Below the pieces are notes generated by a model. The model saw only the letters and a list, made by a program, of their open reading frames with translations. It made no database searches and was not told the origin of the DNA. The translations under genes and the position numbers were made by a program. Below, in pieces: positions 25,120-34,916 of a stretch of 64,000 nt of DNA (position 1 is its first letter; each line of letters starts with the position of its first letter). This stretch comes from Crocinitomix sp044361315 (GTDB lineage: Bacteria; Bacteroidota; Bacteroidia; Flavobacteriales_D; Crocinitomicaceae): positions 68,342 to 132,341 of the forward strand of contig JBIKJA010000013.1 of NCBI GenBank assembly GCA_044361315.1, given 5' to 3'.

Positions 25120-25171
25120 CAAATTTTATCCGCACGTTTTTTCGACGTGTTTTTTTTCGTATTTTCGAATT

Positions 25172-25921
25172 ATGGAGGATCTTGACCAACGTAAAAAAAT
25201 TGAAGTTTGCTTCAGCCCATTTTTATTTCCTTTATTTAAGGATGAATTTGATTTGATTGTCGTCATCGACGTTTTGAGGGCTACCTCAGCAATTTGCACA
25301 GCTTTTCACCACGGGGTGAAAGGTATTATTCCTGTTTCGACCATCGAAGAGGCGCAAGCCTACAAAGACAAAGGTTATATGGTTGGTGCCGAACGTATGG
25401 GGAAAATTGTAGAGGGTTTTGATTTTGGCAACTCCCCTTTTTCATTTATGAAACCCGAATTGTATGGAAAAACAGTTGTATTAACCACCACCAACGGCAC
25501 AAAATCAATCAATATCGCCAAAGATTCGGGCGAAATTGTGATTGGATCTTTTTTGAATTTGGACGTTCTTTGTAAGTGGTTAGAAAAACAAGATAAAAAT
25601 ATTTTATGCCTCTGTTCTGGTTGGCAAGACAAATTTAATTTAGAAGACACCATTTGTGCTGGCGCGATTACTGAGCACCTTGTAAGTACAGGTAATTTCC
25701 GATCAGAAGAAGATTCATCCATTGCTGCTAAATATTTATTTTTAAGCGCAAAAGACAATATTTTGGGGTATTTAAAATCATCATCCCATCGAAGAAGACT
25801 CAAAAACCTCAACCTAAACGAGGACATTAAATACTGTTTAACGCCTAATCAAACGCCAAACATTCCAATTTTGGTGGATGGTACTTTGGAATTGATTCAA
25901 GACCTTAGTGTAATCCAATAA
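25172..25921 (+). CDS. 2-phosphosulfolactate phosphatase family protein (ComB-like)
   Basis: 249 residues. Family motifs are IVVIDVLRATSAICTAFHHG near the N-terminus, GAERMGKIVEGFDFGNSPFSF, TTTNGTKSI and LCSGWQDKFNLEDTICAGAI. In methanogens ComB hydrolyses phosphosulfolactate for coenzyme M. In Bacteroidota the family is widespread without coenzyme M, so the true substrate is uncertain; sulfolactate or capnine-like sulfonolipid metabolism is a possibility (inference). It lies downstream of the ferredoxin. Confidence 0.9.
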   Translation: MEDLDQRKKIEVCFSPFLFPLFKDEFDLIVVIDVLRATSAICTAFHHGVKGIIPVSTIEEAQAYKDKGYMVGAERMGKIVEGFDFGNSPFSFMKPELYGKTVVLTTTNGTKSINIAKDSGEIVIGSFLNLDVLCKWLEKQDKNILCLCSGWQDKFNLEDTICAGAITEHLVSTGNFRSEEDSSIAAKYLFLSAKDNILGYLKSSSHRRRLKNLNLNEDIKYCLTPNQTPNIPILVDGTLELIQDLSVIQ

Positions 25922-26014
25922 CAATTAATTTGTTATTTTTAACATAAAATTGGTTTGAATGAACCTTTTGCGATGGTCAATGTACTTAGCATAAACAATG
26001 TTAAATTACCTTTT

Positions 26015-26536
26015 ATGAAATGCTATTCTTTGATCTTTCTCGCTTTTTTGGCAAGTTGCGCCAACCGGTCGACCAATCAATCTAACTATACTGAAACAGC
26101 CACTGATTACATGCCTGACATGACCGAATATTATGCGAACGATCTGAAATTTCAGGTTTTTGAAGTAGATTTTCGTGACGGTGGCGGCATGTATCCTAAG
26201 TCGGAAAACATAAAAATTTCGTTGGACACTGCCATTTACGAACATTATTTACGAGGTACCACCACCGCCAATAGTTGGAAACCAGCATTGGCCGATTTAC
26301 AAGGTTTACATCAAACCTTCTTAACAAATTCGTACGATAAAATTACCTCGGACATTTCGGAAGGGGAAGTTTATGACCGTGGTGGCACAACCATGGTAAT
26401 TACCATTGACGATAAACGAGTCCGTCTTTCAGACAGCGGCCGACATTTTGTAAAACCCGAATGGAAAGTAGCTTTTGGAAATATCGAAGCCGCTATCAGA
26501 GCGTACGCGATGAAACAAGCAGCAAGTGATCGGTAA
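26015..26536 (+). CDS. Hypothetical lipoprotein
   Basis: 173 residues from MKCYSLIFLAFLASC (lipobox Cys near residue 15). The called upstream start is replaced because the signal peptide begins at 26015. The mature part (LKFQVFEVDFRDGGGMYPKS ... YDRGGTTMVITIDDKRVRLS) looks like a single periplasmic alpha/beta domain. No named family is recognised; small lipoproteins of this type are common in Flavobacteriales. It follows the ComB-like gene on the same strand. Confidence 0.68.
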   Translation: MKCYSLIFLAFLASCANRSTNQSNYTETATDYMPDMTEYYANDLKFQVFEVDFRDGGGMYPKSENIKISLDTAIYEHYLRGTTTANSWKPALADLQGLHQTFLTNSYDKITSDISEGEVYDRGGTTMVITIDDKRVRLSDSGRHFVKPEWKVAFGNIEAAIRAYAMKQAASDR

Positions 26537-26643
26537 GATTTTTTTGGTTTGCAGGATTATTTAGATGATTCTTTTACAGTGAGTTTTGATTATTTTAACT
26601 AATTCACTAACAATAATTTAAATCAGTTTAAACATCCAATAAC

Positions 26644-27012
26644 CTAATCCTCCTTCACCCCAAAATAGGTAATTGTGGATCCGCCATTTTCGACTAATGA
26701 ATCGCGGCTAAAAAAGATGCTGTCGGCATTAAAACGCAAGGTGTAATTAAACGAATTTGCAATGAATTGGTGGTTTTCGTTGGGTTTGATGGAATCAATG
26801 TGAACCGTAAATCCGTCAAAAACTAAGTATTTTTTCTTTTTTACGACTTGAATAGATTCGTTTTCAGTGAGGATATATTCGTTTGGTCCGCCGCTTTTCC
26901 AGTTAAAAGTGAGTTTTCTGCATGCGTAATTACCTACATATTCGTTAAACTCCTTTCTATCACAAGAAAAAATACAACTAATCAGGAATAAAAATACACC
27001 AGCAACTTTCAT
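26644..27012 (-). CDS. Hypothetical lipoprotein
   Basis: 122 residues. The signal MKVAGVFLFLISCIFSC contains two possible lipobox cysteines (13 and 17). The mature part is beta-rich and lysine-rich, ends GGSTITYFGVKED, and has one further Cys pair (YACRKL, and SCDRK at the start). No family is recognised. It is in line with another tiny lipoprotein gene upstream (52 nt between coding regions). Confidence 0.68.
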   Translation of the reverse strand: MKVAGVFLFLISCIFSCDRKEFNEYVGNYACRKLTFNWKSGGPNEYILTENESIQVVKKKKYLVFDGFTVHIDSIKPNENHQFIANSFNYTLRFNADSIFFSRDSLVENGGSTITYFGVKED

Positions 27013-27064
27013 ATCGTTTTTAGCCTAGGTGGGTTAATTTTAAGGCACTAGCAAAAAGAACGTT

Positions 27065-27364
27065 TTAAAATTCCCGAGGAACCACGCATCTAATTTTAAC
27101 AATTTCGCCCAATTGACAGGTACTTGCACCAGCAGTTGGTTTATGCGAAATCCATACTAAATCACCGTCATCCCATTTTTGAAACTCGTTTAAGTTAGTT
27201 GCTTCTAGGTAAGTTCCATCTTCCAAAAGAAAAACAATGCCGCAGGTATCTGAATCAGAAAGATCATAGACAACGGCTCTTTCTGAGCGCGAACAACCAT
27301 TGTGCTTGTTACATGAGGTGAATGTTAAAAGACCTAGTGTTAAAATTCCAATTACGTATTTCAT
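27065..27364 (-). CDS. Small hypothetical lipoprotein
   Basis: 99 residues. The lipoprotein signal MKYVIGILTLGLLTFTSC is followed by NKHNGCSRSERAVVYDLSD. Further cysteines (DTCGIVF, STCQLGE, IRCVVP) suggest disulfide bonds outside the cytoplasm. The core GIVFLLEDGTYLEATNLNEF with a Trp-Asp-Asp-Gly loop resembles small OB-like domains of Bacteroidota lipoproteins. The function is unknown. Confidence 0.7.
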   Translation of the reverse strand: MKYVIGILTLGLLTFTSCNKHNGCSRSERAVVYDLSDSDTCGIVFLLEDGTYLEATNLNEFQKWDDGDLVWISHKPTAGASTCQLGEIVKIRCVVPREF

Positions 27365-27566
27365 TTTTAATTATTTAGTAGTATAATCCAAGTTCAAAAT
27401 TGTGCTAATTTCAATTAAAACGAATAGTTTGAATAAAAGGTTTCTTAACAATTCGTTTTTTTTTTTGATAAATATACAAAAAAAGGAGTTTCAACACCTT
27501 TAATTGTGGTGTTTTTGTCAAGAAATGTCAACAGTTCTTTCTTTATAAACCAAATAAGACGAATTT

Positions 27567-30500
27567 CTAATTCAAATAAGCTTCGTTTGAAACCGTTACC
27601 CATTTACCTTTGGTACGTGCATAAATTCCTTTGTCATACATGGCTTCGATTGAAATACCCGGCATATAAAACTTGCCTAAGTAACTCGAGTTTAACTGAA
27701 CTCTAAAAATCTTTTCTTGCGACGGATTCAGGTCGAAATACGTATAAACTCGGTCATCTTTTACATCTTGATAGGTATAAAAGGACGAACGACCTGAATT
27801 GTATTCATCCATTCGAGAATTGTGAATTTCCCAACCGGATGGCACGACATGCACCAAGGCCAATTCTTTCAACGTTCCTCGCTTGCCTGGATTTGAGACC
27901 TTAATTTCAGCAATAAAATCCTTGCCTTGCTCAAGATTCGTCACATCAATTCGGTTGTTTTTCATGTCAAAATAATCCACACTTATCGAGATGTTTTTAG
28001 CCACTTCTTCTTCCTCACCGCCCACTGGGATTCCTTTAGTGATCAATCGTACGTACAAGATTCCCGTACTCATATTTTTAACTTCCACCGTTTTGCCTTT
28101 TCCACGCAAATCAAAATTTACCATGGTCATGGCCGAATTACGTGTACCTGATTCCCCATTGATTTTATACGTAAAATTAAGTTTGTTTGTCGCTTTATTT
28201 TCTCCCACAAATTTGCTCACCGCCAAAAGGCAATACGCGGTTGTCTGTGTGCTCATCCATGTCTCGTCGTTCAAACGATTCGCGATGGATTTAGCCATTT
28301 CAGCTCCTTCGTTTCGTTTACCTAATAAAATCATGGCTTCCAAAATCATTGCTTCATCACGTCCGTCAGAACCATAGGTATAAGATAGTTCTTGATAAGG
28401 ATCTACTTTTTTACTCACCCCAGCAATCAAGGCCAAAGCCGCTTCTTTTTGACCGGCCAATTTGTAAGCTGCTGCCAAACGCCATTTTGCTGGTTGCGAT
28501 AAATCTTTACGCTCGCGCAAACGGTTCATCAAGCCTAATTCTGATTTCCCAGCTAAGGCTAAAGTAAAGAGTCGATAAGCTTGGTTTAAATCGTCATATC
28601 GAGGACCATCCACGGTTGCATTGGCTTTGTTCCAATTCTTGGCTTGTCTTTTCTGGAAATTGAGCCAATTTGATTTTAGGTTAGATGGAATGAGGTACCC
28701 TTTTTTCTCGGCTTCTAATAAAAAGTGTCCGGCGTAATTGGTTCCCCATTCATCGTCATAGGTAGCACCTGGCCAATATGCAAATCCTCCATTCGCAGTT
28801 TGAAACAATTTAATACGTTCGATTGCTGCCAAAACATTGGCTTGAATGGCGGATTTTTTTGTTTGATCCAATTCCATCAACCCACTTAAATATAGCTGCG
28901 GAAATACAGAAGAAGTAGTTTGTTCGATACACCCATGCGGGTAATTGATCAAATAATCTAACCTTCGTCCCAAATCGAGTGGTGGGAAATTAGACACTTC
29001 TAAATAGGCCTTGTTGGTGCCCATCACCCCAAAATAGTTGACCGCACTTGAAAAGGATTGTCCAGCATCTAAGACTTTTTCGACTGTTTTAACCTGTTCC
29101 GTATTTGGCGTACGCACATCAATTTCGAAATCATAAGTCGCTTTTTGACTGCCGCCGGTGGCTACGATGGTAACTTTTCCAATGCCTGTTCTTTTGGCGA
29201 CTTTTAAATTAAAATCGACGATTTTATCGCCAATTTTATTGAAAGTTAAGGTTTTTGTTGCTGCCCCATCAATCGTAAACAAATTGTTTGTTTTAATGGT
29301 CACAGACACATTTTTAACTTGACTTTCCATCGCAAATACATTCACCGGCAAGGTCACAGATTCTTGCGGACCAACCACACGAGGTAAAGTTCCCAATACC
29401 ATCAACGGATTTCGGACAGGCACTGTTTTTTCAGCATGTCCATAAGCATTATTTTCACCCGTAATGACCATCACACGCACGGAACCAACATAATTTGGAA
29501 TATTGATTAAGTGAGATTTTGTTGTTCCATCATATTCAAAAGGTCCGAGGAATTTCACCATTGGCTCAAAACGATTGGCTTTCGCCGCTTTTTTGCCATC
29601 TCCTTCCCCATCTCCACCAATTGCTAATAATTTATCCAATTCATCGTTGTAGGCTGCCAAGACATAATCGTACATGTCCCAAGATTTTACCCCCAAAGCC
29701 TCGCGTGCGTTGAAATGTTTCCACGGATCAGGGGTTTTGAAATTGGTAAGATCCAATAAACCTTCGTCGACAATGGCCAACGTATAGGTCATTGGTTTTT
29801 TGCTTTTTTCACTGATTTTAATTGTCGTTTGTGTTTCAGGACGCAAAACATCCTGCATTTGGATGATTGGATTTAAATGCGATCCCGGATCTTCCACTAA
29901 AATCGGAACGATGCCATACAAACGCATAGGCAAATCGTTTTTCATGGATTGATGTTTTTGAATCAAGGTCACATGCACAAACACGTTTGGATCCATTTCA
30001 TCAGTGGTTGGAAAGGAAACCGCAGTTTCGCCTTTTTTCGTATTCACCCAAAATTTATCAATGATTTTTGTACCACTTTCGATACTAATCAAGGCTTTTC
30101 CTTCGTCAGGGGTTGGAATCAATAATTTTACTTGTTCACCTTTGACATATTTTTCTTTGTCCGTCGAGAAGGTCAACATGGTAGCGTTTTCAGCATCTCT
30201 TCTACTCGCTCGCGCATAATAAGGCCAATCGACATATACAATTTGTCCTGTGACATGTCCCGAAGCTTCGTCTCTTACCAACACTAAATATCGGCCCCAT
30301 TCAGGTTGATTGATTCTAAATTTAAATTGTGCCTTTCCTCCAACCGTACGCAATTGTTTTTCGGTAACCGGACTTGATCCTGCTCGCGCGATATAACTCG
30401 CTAAATCATTGTCATAACTGTCCCACCACCAACTCCATTCTAATTTAAATACTTGCACTTGGACGTTGCCGTCTACCAATTTCCCATTTTCATTGACGGT

Positions 30501-33131
30501 GACAATGTCAATTAAATGATCCTTGTCGGTGACCAAGGTACCGCCACTCATGTCGCCTTTTGGCACTCTTAATCCAGCATATTCCGTGTAAGGTGAATAA
30601 ATGACCGAAGTTCGGTCGATGCTAAAATCGCCTCCATTTTCAAAAACTTTGGTCGTAAAAAAGGCTTTTAACATTCCCGGCGACGATGCAGCCAATGAAA
30701 TGCCATGATCGAAAGAAACTTTACCTTCTTCGTTCAATTTACCTTCAAAAATAGTTCGATCTTCGGCTGTAAATTCTTTTAATGGATCATCAAAAGTAAA
30801 GGCTTCTAATTTTTTAAAGGCGGTTTTGGTGGCTACTAAATGAACATCCACTCTGGTTTTTAGCGAATTAGCGGTTGCACCATGCAACCATTTCGCCTCT
30901 AAATTCACCTTTTCTGCGCCTGATTGTCCTAAGCGTTCTGAATCAAACGATAGATCAATTTTTAATCGATTTGGTTTGACTGTTTCTACTTTTAAGGATT
31001 TATAAAATGTTCGGTTTCCAACGCTGATTTGAGCGCTGTAATTTCCAGTAATATCGTCAGCATGTGTGGCTGTGCGGAAATCATACAAGCCATTTAATGA
31101 ACGCGTAGAGATTTGTTCATCTACCACAATTCCTTTGGGATTAATAAATTGAAATTTAACAGGATGCGAGGCTGGTAATAAGTCCTCTTTGTCCTCCATC
31201 ATAAAACTTAAATACAAACTATCACCAGGTCGCCAAACGCCACGTTCGCTGTAGATAAATCCTTTAATTCCGTGTTGAACAGTTTCACCAGAGACATCAA
31301 ATTTACTCAAGGACAAACTTTCGCCATCGCCTAATTTTAAATAGCCCTTTTGCCCATTTTTTTCAGCGATTAGAATAAAAGGTTTCCGATCCATTTTTAG
31401 GGTCGCCATACCCTCTTTGTCCGAGGTAGTTTCACCTAATAATTGTTGTTGATAATCGTAAAATTTAATTTTTGCTCCTGAAATAGGCTCAGTAGTGGAC
31501 AAATTGGCTAAAACCACGTGCATGGTTTTGTCTGCACCCGCTTTGGCAATGATTCCAATGTCTGAAATTAAAATATTACGTGCGATGGATTTATTGGCAT
31601 AATAAGCATCTTTACACGGATTTTTGTAATCGGTGTTTTCTTCGTATCCATAATCGTATTCCGAATAATATTCATAATCGTAGTCATAATAATAATCGCC
31701 ATAATCTTCATTCCAATCATCCTCCGACCATGGTTCGTTGGCATCCGTAAAATCAAAAGTGGTCATGGATTCATTGCCTTTTTTGGTATTGTCGCACTCG
31801 TACAATGAATATTCTTTTTTGGCGCTGAGTTCGATGCGATAAATCGCCCCCATTTCTAGTTTTACGTAGTTTGATAAGTCGATAGAAAAGTTTTGCCAAT
31901 TGTGCAAGTCCAAATCCCCATCCGGATTTAAATCGACCCTTTCTTTGTGAACCTCATTGGCAACTCGTCGCAATTGGTAGGTTCCATCAAAATTGTTTAC
32001 CTGAAGAAATTGCATGATATTATCCTCATAAATTTTGGTAATGGAGACATCCACCGCTTTTAGGTTGATGGCCTTAAATGGAAAGTGGGCATTCCCTTCT
32101 TTTGGAACGATATTTCCTTCGCCTACTAATTCAAAACTTGGGGAAATATCATCAAAAAAGAGTTTGTATTTTTTAGATGCAGGAATTGATTTTCCGTTGG
32201 TGTTTTGAATCCCGCTTTCAACATACACATATTCGTCGCCAATAATACGCTCATTGGGGAAAATTATCACCAATTGTCCATCAGCTACAATGGTCAGATC
32301 ATGCGATTCGAGGTGAACGAGACCATCTAAAAATTGTTCCGAACTCAACGGATCAGAAAAATGCACCTCGACAAATTGTTCGGGGGCATGGTTCACTTCT
32401 ACATCCAACACCACAAATTCATTTTTAGATGGAATGGTGATTTTTTTACTCCCTCTTTTGTCAATGCCAACCGGCGCTCCATCCCATTTCATGGTTAACG
32501 CCGAACGTGAATTGGAACGGATAATATTTTCAACCACAAAGCCATAGACATTGTCACTTTCTTTAAATGTTTTGACATTTAATGCCTTGCCGTCTTGATT
32601 AACTGTAATTATTTCACGGACTTTGGACGAATCGACACTTCCATTAAAATACAATTTCCCAATCATTTTTTGACGGGAATAATCCGTTTCGCTGTAAGTT
32701 TGGTAGCGTTCGATGTCCATGGAAAAGGTGTTTTTGGCTGTTCTGAAATTAAATTCAAATACTTCCAATCCTTCTTTGACTTCTAAAATCTGCGAAATGT
32801 CCAAACTCGCTTTGTAGCGAATACCAGCTTTTAATGGCTCTTCAGGCACAAATTCGATGGTATTATTGTCGATCCAATTTATTTCGCCGTCCACTTCAGG
32901 TTCGAAGGTAAAAAGGTCGCCGTTTTCCTTAATTTGTTTGCTTTTTTCAATTTCTTGGTTAAACTGAACTTTAATAGAACCATCTGCTGGAACTGTTCCC
33001 CCTGTGAATGCAGCAATATATTCTGCAAACTCTGGGTTAATTTGAACTAATTCACCTTGATCGGTTTCTTTGGAACCTGAACAGGCCAAGAGAACGATTG
33101 AAAGTACGGAAAATATAAAGCCCTTTTTCAT
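27567..33131 (-). CDS. Alpha-2-macroglobulin family lipoprotein (bacterial A2M)
   Basis: 1854 residues from MKKGFIFSVLSIVLLACSG (lipoprotein). It has the long series of MG domains, including the GIKGFIYSERGVWRPGDSLYL region typical of bacterial A2M. The thioester motif GCIEQ has its Cys at about 1401 with E and Q intact, followed by the TED helical domain (TANGGFAYWPGATYDDEWGT) and a C-terminal macroglobulin domain (FFDLNPSQEKIFRVQL). A2M proteins trap proteases covalently at the outer membrane. Odd: a Tyr/Asp/Glu-rich insert at about 470-505 (YYDYDYEYYSEYDYGYEE). No PBP1C gene is adjacent. A start at 33149 would lie almost on a promoter-like box (33159-33166). Confidence 0.95.
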   Translation of the reverse strand: MKKGFIFSVLSIVLLACSGSKETDQGELVQINPEFAEYIAAFTGGTVPADGSIKVQFNQEIEKSKQIKENGDLFTFEPEVDGEINWIDNNTIEFVPEEPLKAGIRYKASLDISQILEVKEGLEVFEFNFRTAKNTFSMDIERYQTYSETDYSRQKMIGKLYFNGSVDSSKVREIITVNQDGKALNVKTFKESDNVYGFVVENIIRSNSRSALTMKWDGAPVGIDKRGSKKITIPSKNEFVVLDVEVNHAPEQFVEVHFSDPLSSEQFLDGLVHLESHDLTIVADGQLVIIFPNERIIGDEYVYVESGIQNTNGKSIPASKKYKLFFDDISPSFELVGEGNIVPKEGNAHFPFKAINLKAVDVSITKIYEDNIMQFLQVNNFDGTYQLRRVANEVHKERVDLNPDGDLDLHNWQNFSIDLSNYVKLEMGAIYRIELSAKKEYSLYECDNTKKGNESMTTFDFTDANEPWSEDDWNEDYGDYYYDYDYEYYSEYDYGYEENTDYKNPCKDAYYANKSIARNILISDIGIIAKAGADKTMHVVLANLSTTEPISGAKIKFYDYQQQLLGETTSDKEGMATLKMDRKPFILIAEKNGQKGYLKLGDGESLSLSKFDVSGETVQHGIKGFIYSERGVWRPGDSLYLSFMMEDKEDLLPASHPVKFQFINPKGIVVDEQISTRSLNGLYDFRTATHADDITGNYSAQISVGNRTFYKSLKVETVKPNRLKIDLSFDSERLGQSGAEKVNLEAKWLHGATANSLKTRVDVHLVATKTAFKKLEAFTFDDPLKEFTAEDRTIFEGKLNEEGKVSFDHGISLAASSPGMLKAFFTTKVFENGGDFSIDRTSVIYSPYTEYAGLRVPKGDMSGGTLVTDKDHLIDIVTVNENGKLVDGNVQVQVFKLEWSWWWDSYDNDLASYIARAGSSPVTEKQLRTVGGKAQFKFRINQPEWGRYLVLVRDEASGHVTGQIVYVDWPYYARASRRDAENATMLTFSTDKEKYVKGEQVKLLIPTPDEGKALISIESGTKIIDKFWVNTKKGETAVSFPTTDEMDPNVFVHVTLIQKHQSMKNDLPMRLYGIVPILVEDPGSHLNPIIQMQDVLRPETQTTIKISEKSKKPMTYTLAIVDEGLLDLTNFKTPDPWKHFNAREALGVKSWDMYDYVLAAYNDELDKLLAIGGDGEGDGKKAAKANRFEPMVKFLGPFEYDGTTKSHLINIPNYVGSVRVMVITGENNAYGHAEKTVPVRNPLMVLGTLPRVVGPQESVTLPVNVFAMESQVKNVSVTIKTNNLFTIDGAATKTLTFNKIGDKIVDFNLKVAKRTGIGKVTIVATGGSQKATYDFEIDVRTPNTEQVKTVEKVLDAGQSFSSAVNYFGVMGTNKAYLEVSNFPPLDLGRRLDYLINYPHGCIEQTTSSVFPQLYLSGLMELDQTKKSAIQANVLAAIERIKLFQTANGGFAYWPGATYDDEWGTNYAGHFLLEAEKKGYLIPSNLKSNWLNFQKRQAKNWNKANATVDGPRYDDLNQAYRLFTLALAGKSELGLMNRLRERKDLSQPAKWRLAAAYKLAGQKEAALALIAGVSKKVDPYQELSYTYGSDGRDEAMILEAMILLGKRNEGAEMAKSIANRLNDETWMSTQTTAYCLLAVSKFVGENKATNKLNFTYKINGESGTRNSAMTMVNFDLRGKGKTVEVKNMSTGILYVRLITKGIPVGGEEEEVAKNISISVDYFDMKNNRIDVTNLEQGKDFIAEIKVSNPGKRGTLKELALVHVVPSGWEIHNSRMDEYNSGRSSFYTYQDVKDDRVYTYFDLNPSQEKIFRVQLNSSYLGKFYMPGISIEAMYDKGIYARTKGKWVTVSNEAYLN

Positions 33132-33349
33132 ACGAATTTGCATTGTCATTATTTAGATCGAAGATAAGCGGATTTCTGAAAAATTCACTGAAAATTCGAG
33201 ATTACTTTTACACCTTCTATTATTTGAAGTCAATTGATTATTATTTGGATTTGGAAGGCCAAAATTCTTTGCACACTTATATTTATAAATTATTTAATCA
33301 ACTTAAAAAGCATAGATCAACTTCTGCTGTAAGATAAATGAACTACGTA

Positions 33350-34297
33350 TTAAATGATCACCTCACTTTTACGAATTTCGCTCAAATATTTACCTCCTGG
33401 ATAGGAGTCGTTATAATCAAAATTTAACCACACAAACCCTTTGCTATCTTGGTAATAATAAATCGATTTACCTTTTGATTCCTCTTGAAAGTAAATATTT
33501 TTAATTAGGTAAACAACAGATTCTAAGTCTTTCGAATCGCCAAACTTTACCTCAGGATACATGTGTCCAATCCTTCTTCCACTTTGAATAACCGACGTTC
33601 GCACCAAACGAACCTCTCCCCCAACCGATTTAATTGCCGCAGCCATCATGATGGAATAGTCATCACAATCCCCTTTAAAATAACCGTCGTCTTTTAATTG
33701 CTTGATCGTATTGCTCGCTACCGAATAATAATCTTCATCAATAGGGTCGTAAACATATTTCCAGTTTCCATAAATCTCTTTATAAATACTAAAAAACTGT
33801 ACCCATTTTTGGTTTTTAGACAAATGTGCCGTTTCTTGAAAATGTTTTACCGCAATGCTGGTGGCGTAATTCCGCACATCTGGGTCTTTATAATTAATCG
33901 CATCCCTGAGTTCATTCTCCTTCGAAAAACTTGATGCTTGCGTATCAAATCGCTGGCGCAAAGAATTTCCAGAAATATCGTATAATAACTGCGTATAATC
34001 GTGATAGAGATTTTCTAAGGTATAAACATTGGCAAAATTGGTAATGGTCAGTACCACTAACCCTGTTACCATTACTCCATACACCACAATTCGTAATTTT
34101 TTGAGCAAATAATAGGTGCAAAAAAATATCGCTAAGAACAAGATAATATGATCCAACCGAATAGGTCCTATCTGAATGGTCGGAAAATACTTAAAAAGCA
34201 AGACAAAAAGCGGCATCGTTAAAATCGCCGAGACCAAACCCAAAATAATGACAGTGCCACCCTTTCTTTTTTCTGTTATTTGTTTTTCCTCATTCAC
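33350..34297 (-). CDS. Membrane protein with transglutaminase-like domain
   Basis: 315 residues with a GTG start. Three membrane helices occupy about 15-100 (VIILGLVSAILTMPLFVLLF, LDHIILFLAIFFCTYYLL, IVVYGVMVTGLVVLTITNF). A soluble transglutaminase-like domain has its catalytic Cys at 211 in GDCDDYSIMM, His in GRRIGHMYPEV, and Asp in WLNFDYND. Such domains are usually cysteine proteases or isopeptide-forming enzymes. It lies next to the A2M gene on the same strand, with about 220 nt of non-coding DNA between, so a functional link is only possible. Confidence 0.85.
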   Translation of the reverse strand: MNEEKQITEKRKGGTVIILGLVSAILTMPLFVLLFKYFPTIQIGPIRLDHIILFLAIFFCTYYLLKKLRIVVYGVMVTGLVVLTITNFANVYTLENLYHDYTQLLYDISGNSLRQRFDTQASSFSKENELRDAINYKDPDVRNYATSIAVKHFQETAHLSKNQKWVQFFSIYKEIYGNWKYVYDPIDEDYYSVASNTIKQLKDDGYFKGDCDDYSIMMAAAIKSVGGEVRLVRTSVIQSGRRIGHMYPEVKFGDSKDLESVVYLIKNIYFQEESKGKSIYYYQDSKGFVWLNFDYNDSYPGGKYLSEIRKSEVII

Positions 34298-34704
34298 ACG
34301 TCAAAAATAATCATTCCAAGACAAAGCGTACTTAAAAAATCGTCCGAATCTATTATTCGCAGGAGAATTGGGTTAATTAGTGATCGCTTCAATAAATTTG
34401 CAGTTGATTGATCAATTTTAGACGGTCCTTGCCTGTTTATTAGCGAAAATCTACATAATCTGCAGGAGAAATTAACATTATGGTTGATAGAACGCTGTTT
34501 TGGTTTTACTGGTAATTTACATTTTCGAATACGTTAGTATTTTGCAAGACACAAGCGCGACGCTTGCGCCAGCGGTATGAAACAAACTTATTGGAATAGT
34601 TGCGAAATCTGCGGGAGAAAAAAACTAAAATAGAACGAACAAAAAAAAAATTGATTTTGTTCTAAATCGGTTGTTTGGAATGTTTAGGTTTGAAATGGAG
34701 GGGT

Positions 34705-34837
34705 AGCAAAAGGGATGGAAGCGGCAGCTCCCCAACGATCCCGCCATTTTAGACGGGGTGTTGGGGACTATAGCGGATCAGCCCGACCCCGAGGTCCCGA
34801 CGTTTCAGTCGGGATCTCGGGGATTTGCCCAAAAAGT
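34705..34837 (+). repeat. GC-rich modular hairpin element, copy 2
   Basis: The layout is GGGATGGAAGCGGCAG, hairpin 1, TATAGCGGATCAGCCCGA, hairpin 2. Hairpin 1 is CTCCCCAAC ... GTTGGGGA with an inner CCCG/CGGG pair. Hairpin 2 is CCCGAG-TCCCGAC-GTTTCA-GTCGGGA-CTCGGG with single unpaired bases. The modular form with conserved single-stranded words suggests a structured RNA or mobile intergenic element. It resembles, from memory, flavobacterial intergenic elements (the Flavo-1 RNA class was considered but not verified). Copies 1 and 3 share the CCCCAAC/GTTGGGG stem. Confidence 0.6.
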
Positions 34838-34887
34838 AAATAACAAAACTGTTGATAGTTTGAAAGGAATGGATTGGTTCAAATTAT

Positions 34888-34895
34888 TATCTTTG
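34888..34895 (+). promoter_or_regulatory. -7 promoter box of the 3-hydroxybutyryl-CoA dehydrogenase gene
   Basis: A perfect TATCTTTG lies 21 nt before the ATG at 34917. A TTTG at 34859-34862 is a possible but distant -33 element. It supports the ATG at 34917 over the longer reading through the hairpin element. Confidence 0.6.
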
Positions 34896-34916
34896 ACAGC
34901 TATAAAAAAATGCACT

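Larger units (their letters stand above)
34298..34916. other. Gene-free stretch with repeat fragments and hairpin element
   Basis: No gene is supported. It holds a small hairpin CAAGCG-CGA-CGCTTG followed by GCCAGCGG (34552-34574). Three related words of the type TCTGCGGGAGAAA, TCTGCAGGAGAAA and TTCGCAGGAGAAT occur near 34613, 34460 and 34358. A GC-rich hairpin element (34705-34837) and the promoter of the next gene follow. The words resemble degraded dispersed intergenic repeats of Bacteroidota. Confidence 0.5.

Noticed and set aside
25129..25157. Terminator between ferredoxin and ComB-like gene
   Set aside because: Only a 5-bp CACGT/ACGTG stem with a T-rich loop; too weak to call.
31568..31756. 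Met/Ile-rich ORF opposite-frame to the A2M Tyr/Asp-rich insert
   Set aside because: It is a frame shadow of the low-complexity insert.
34758..34916. N-terminal extension of 3-hydroxybutyryl-CoA dehydrogenase
   Set aside because: It reads through a GC-rich hairpin element and a promoter box; the Rossmann fold starts right after the ATG at 34917.
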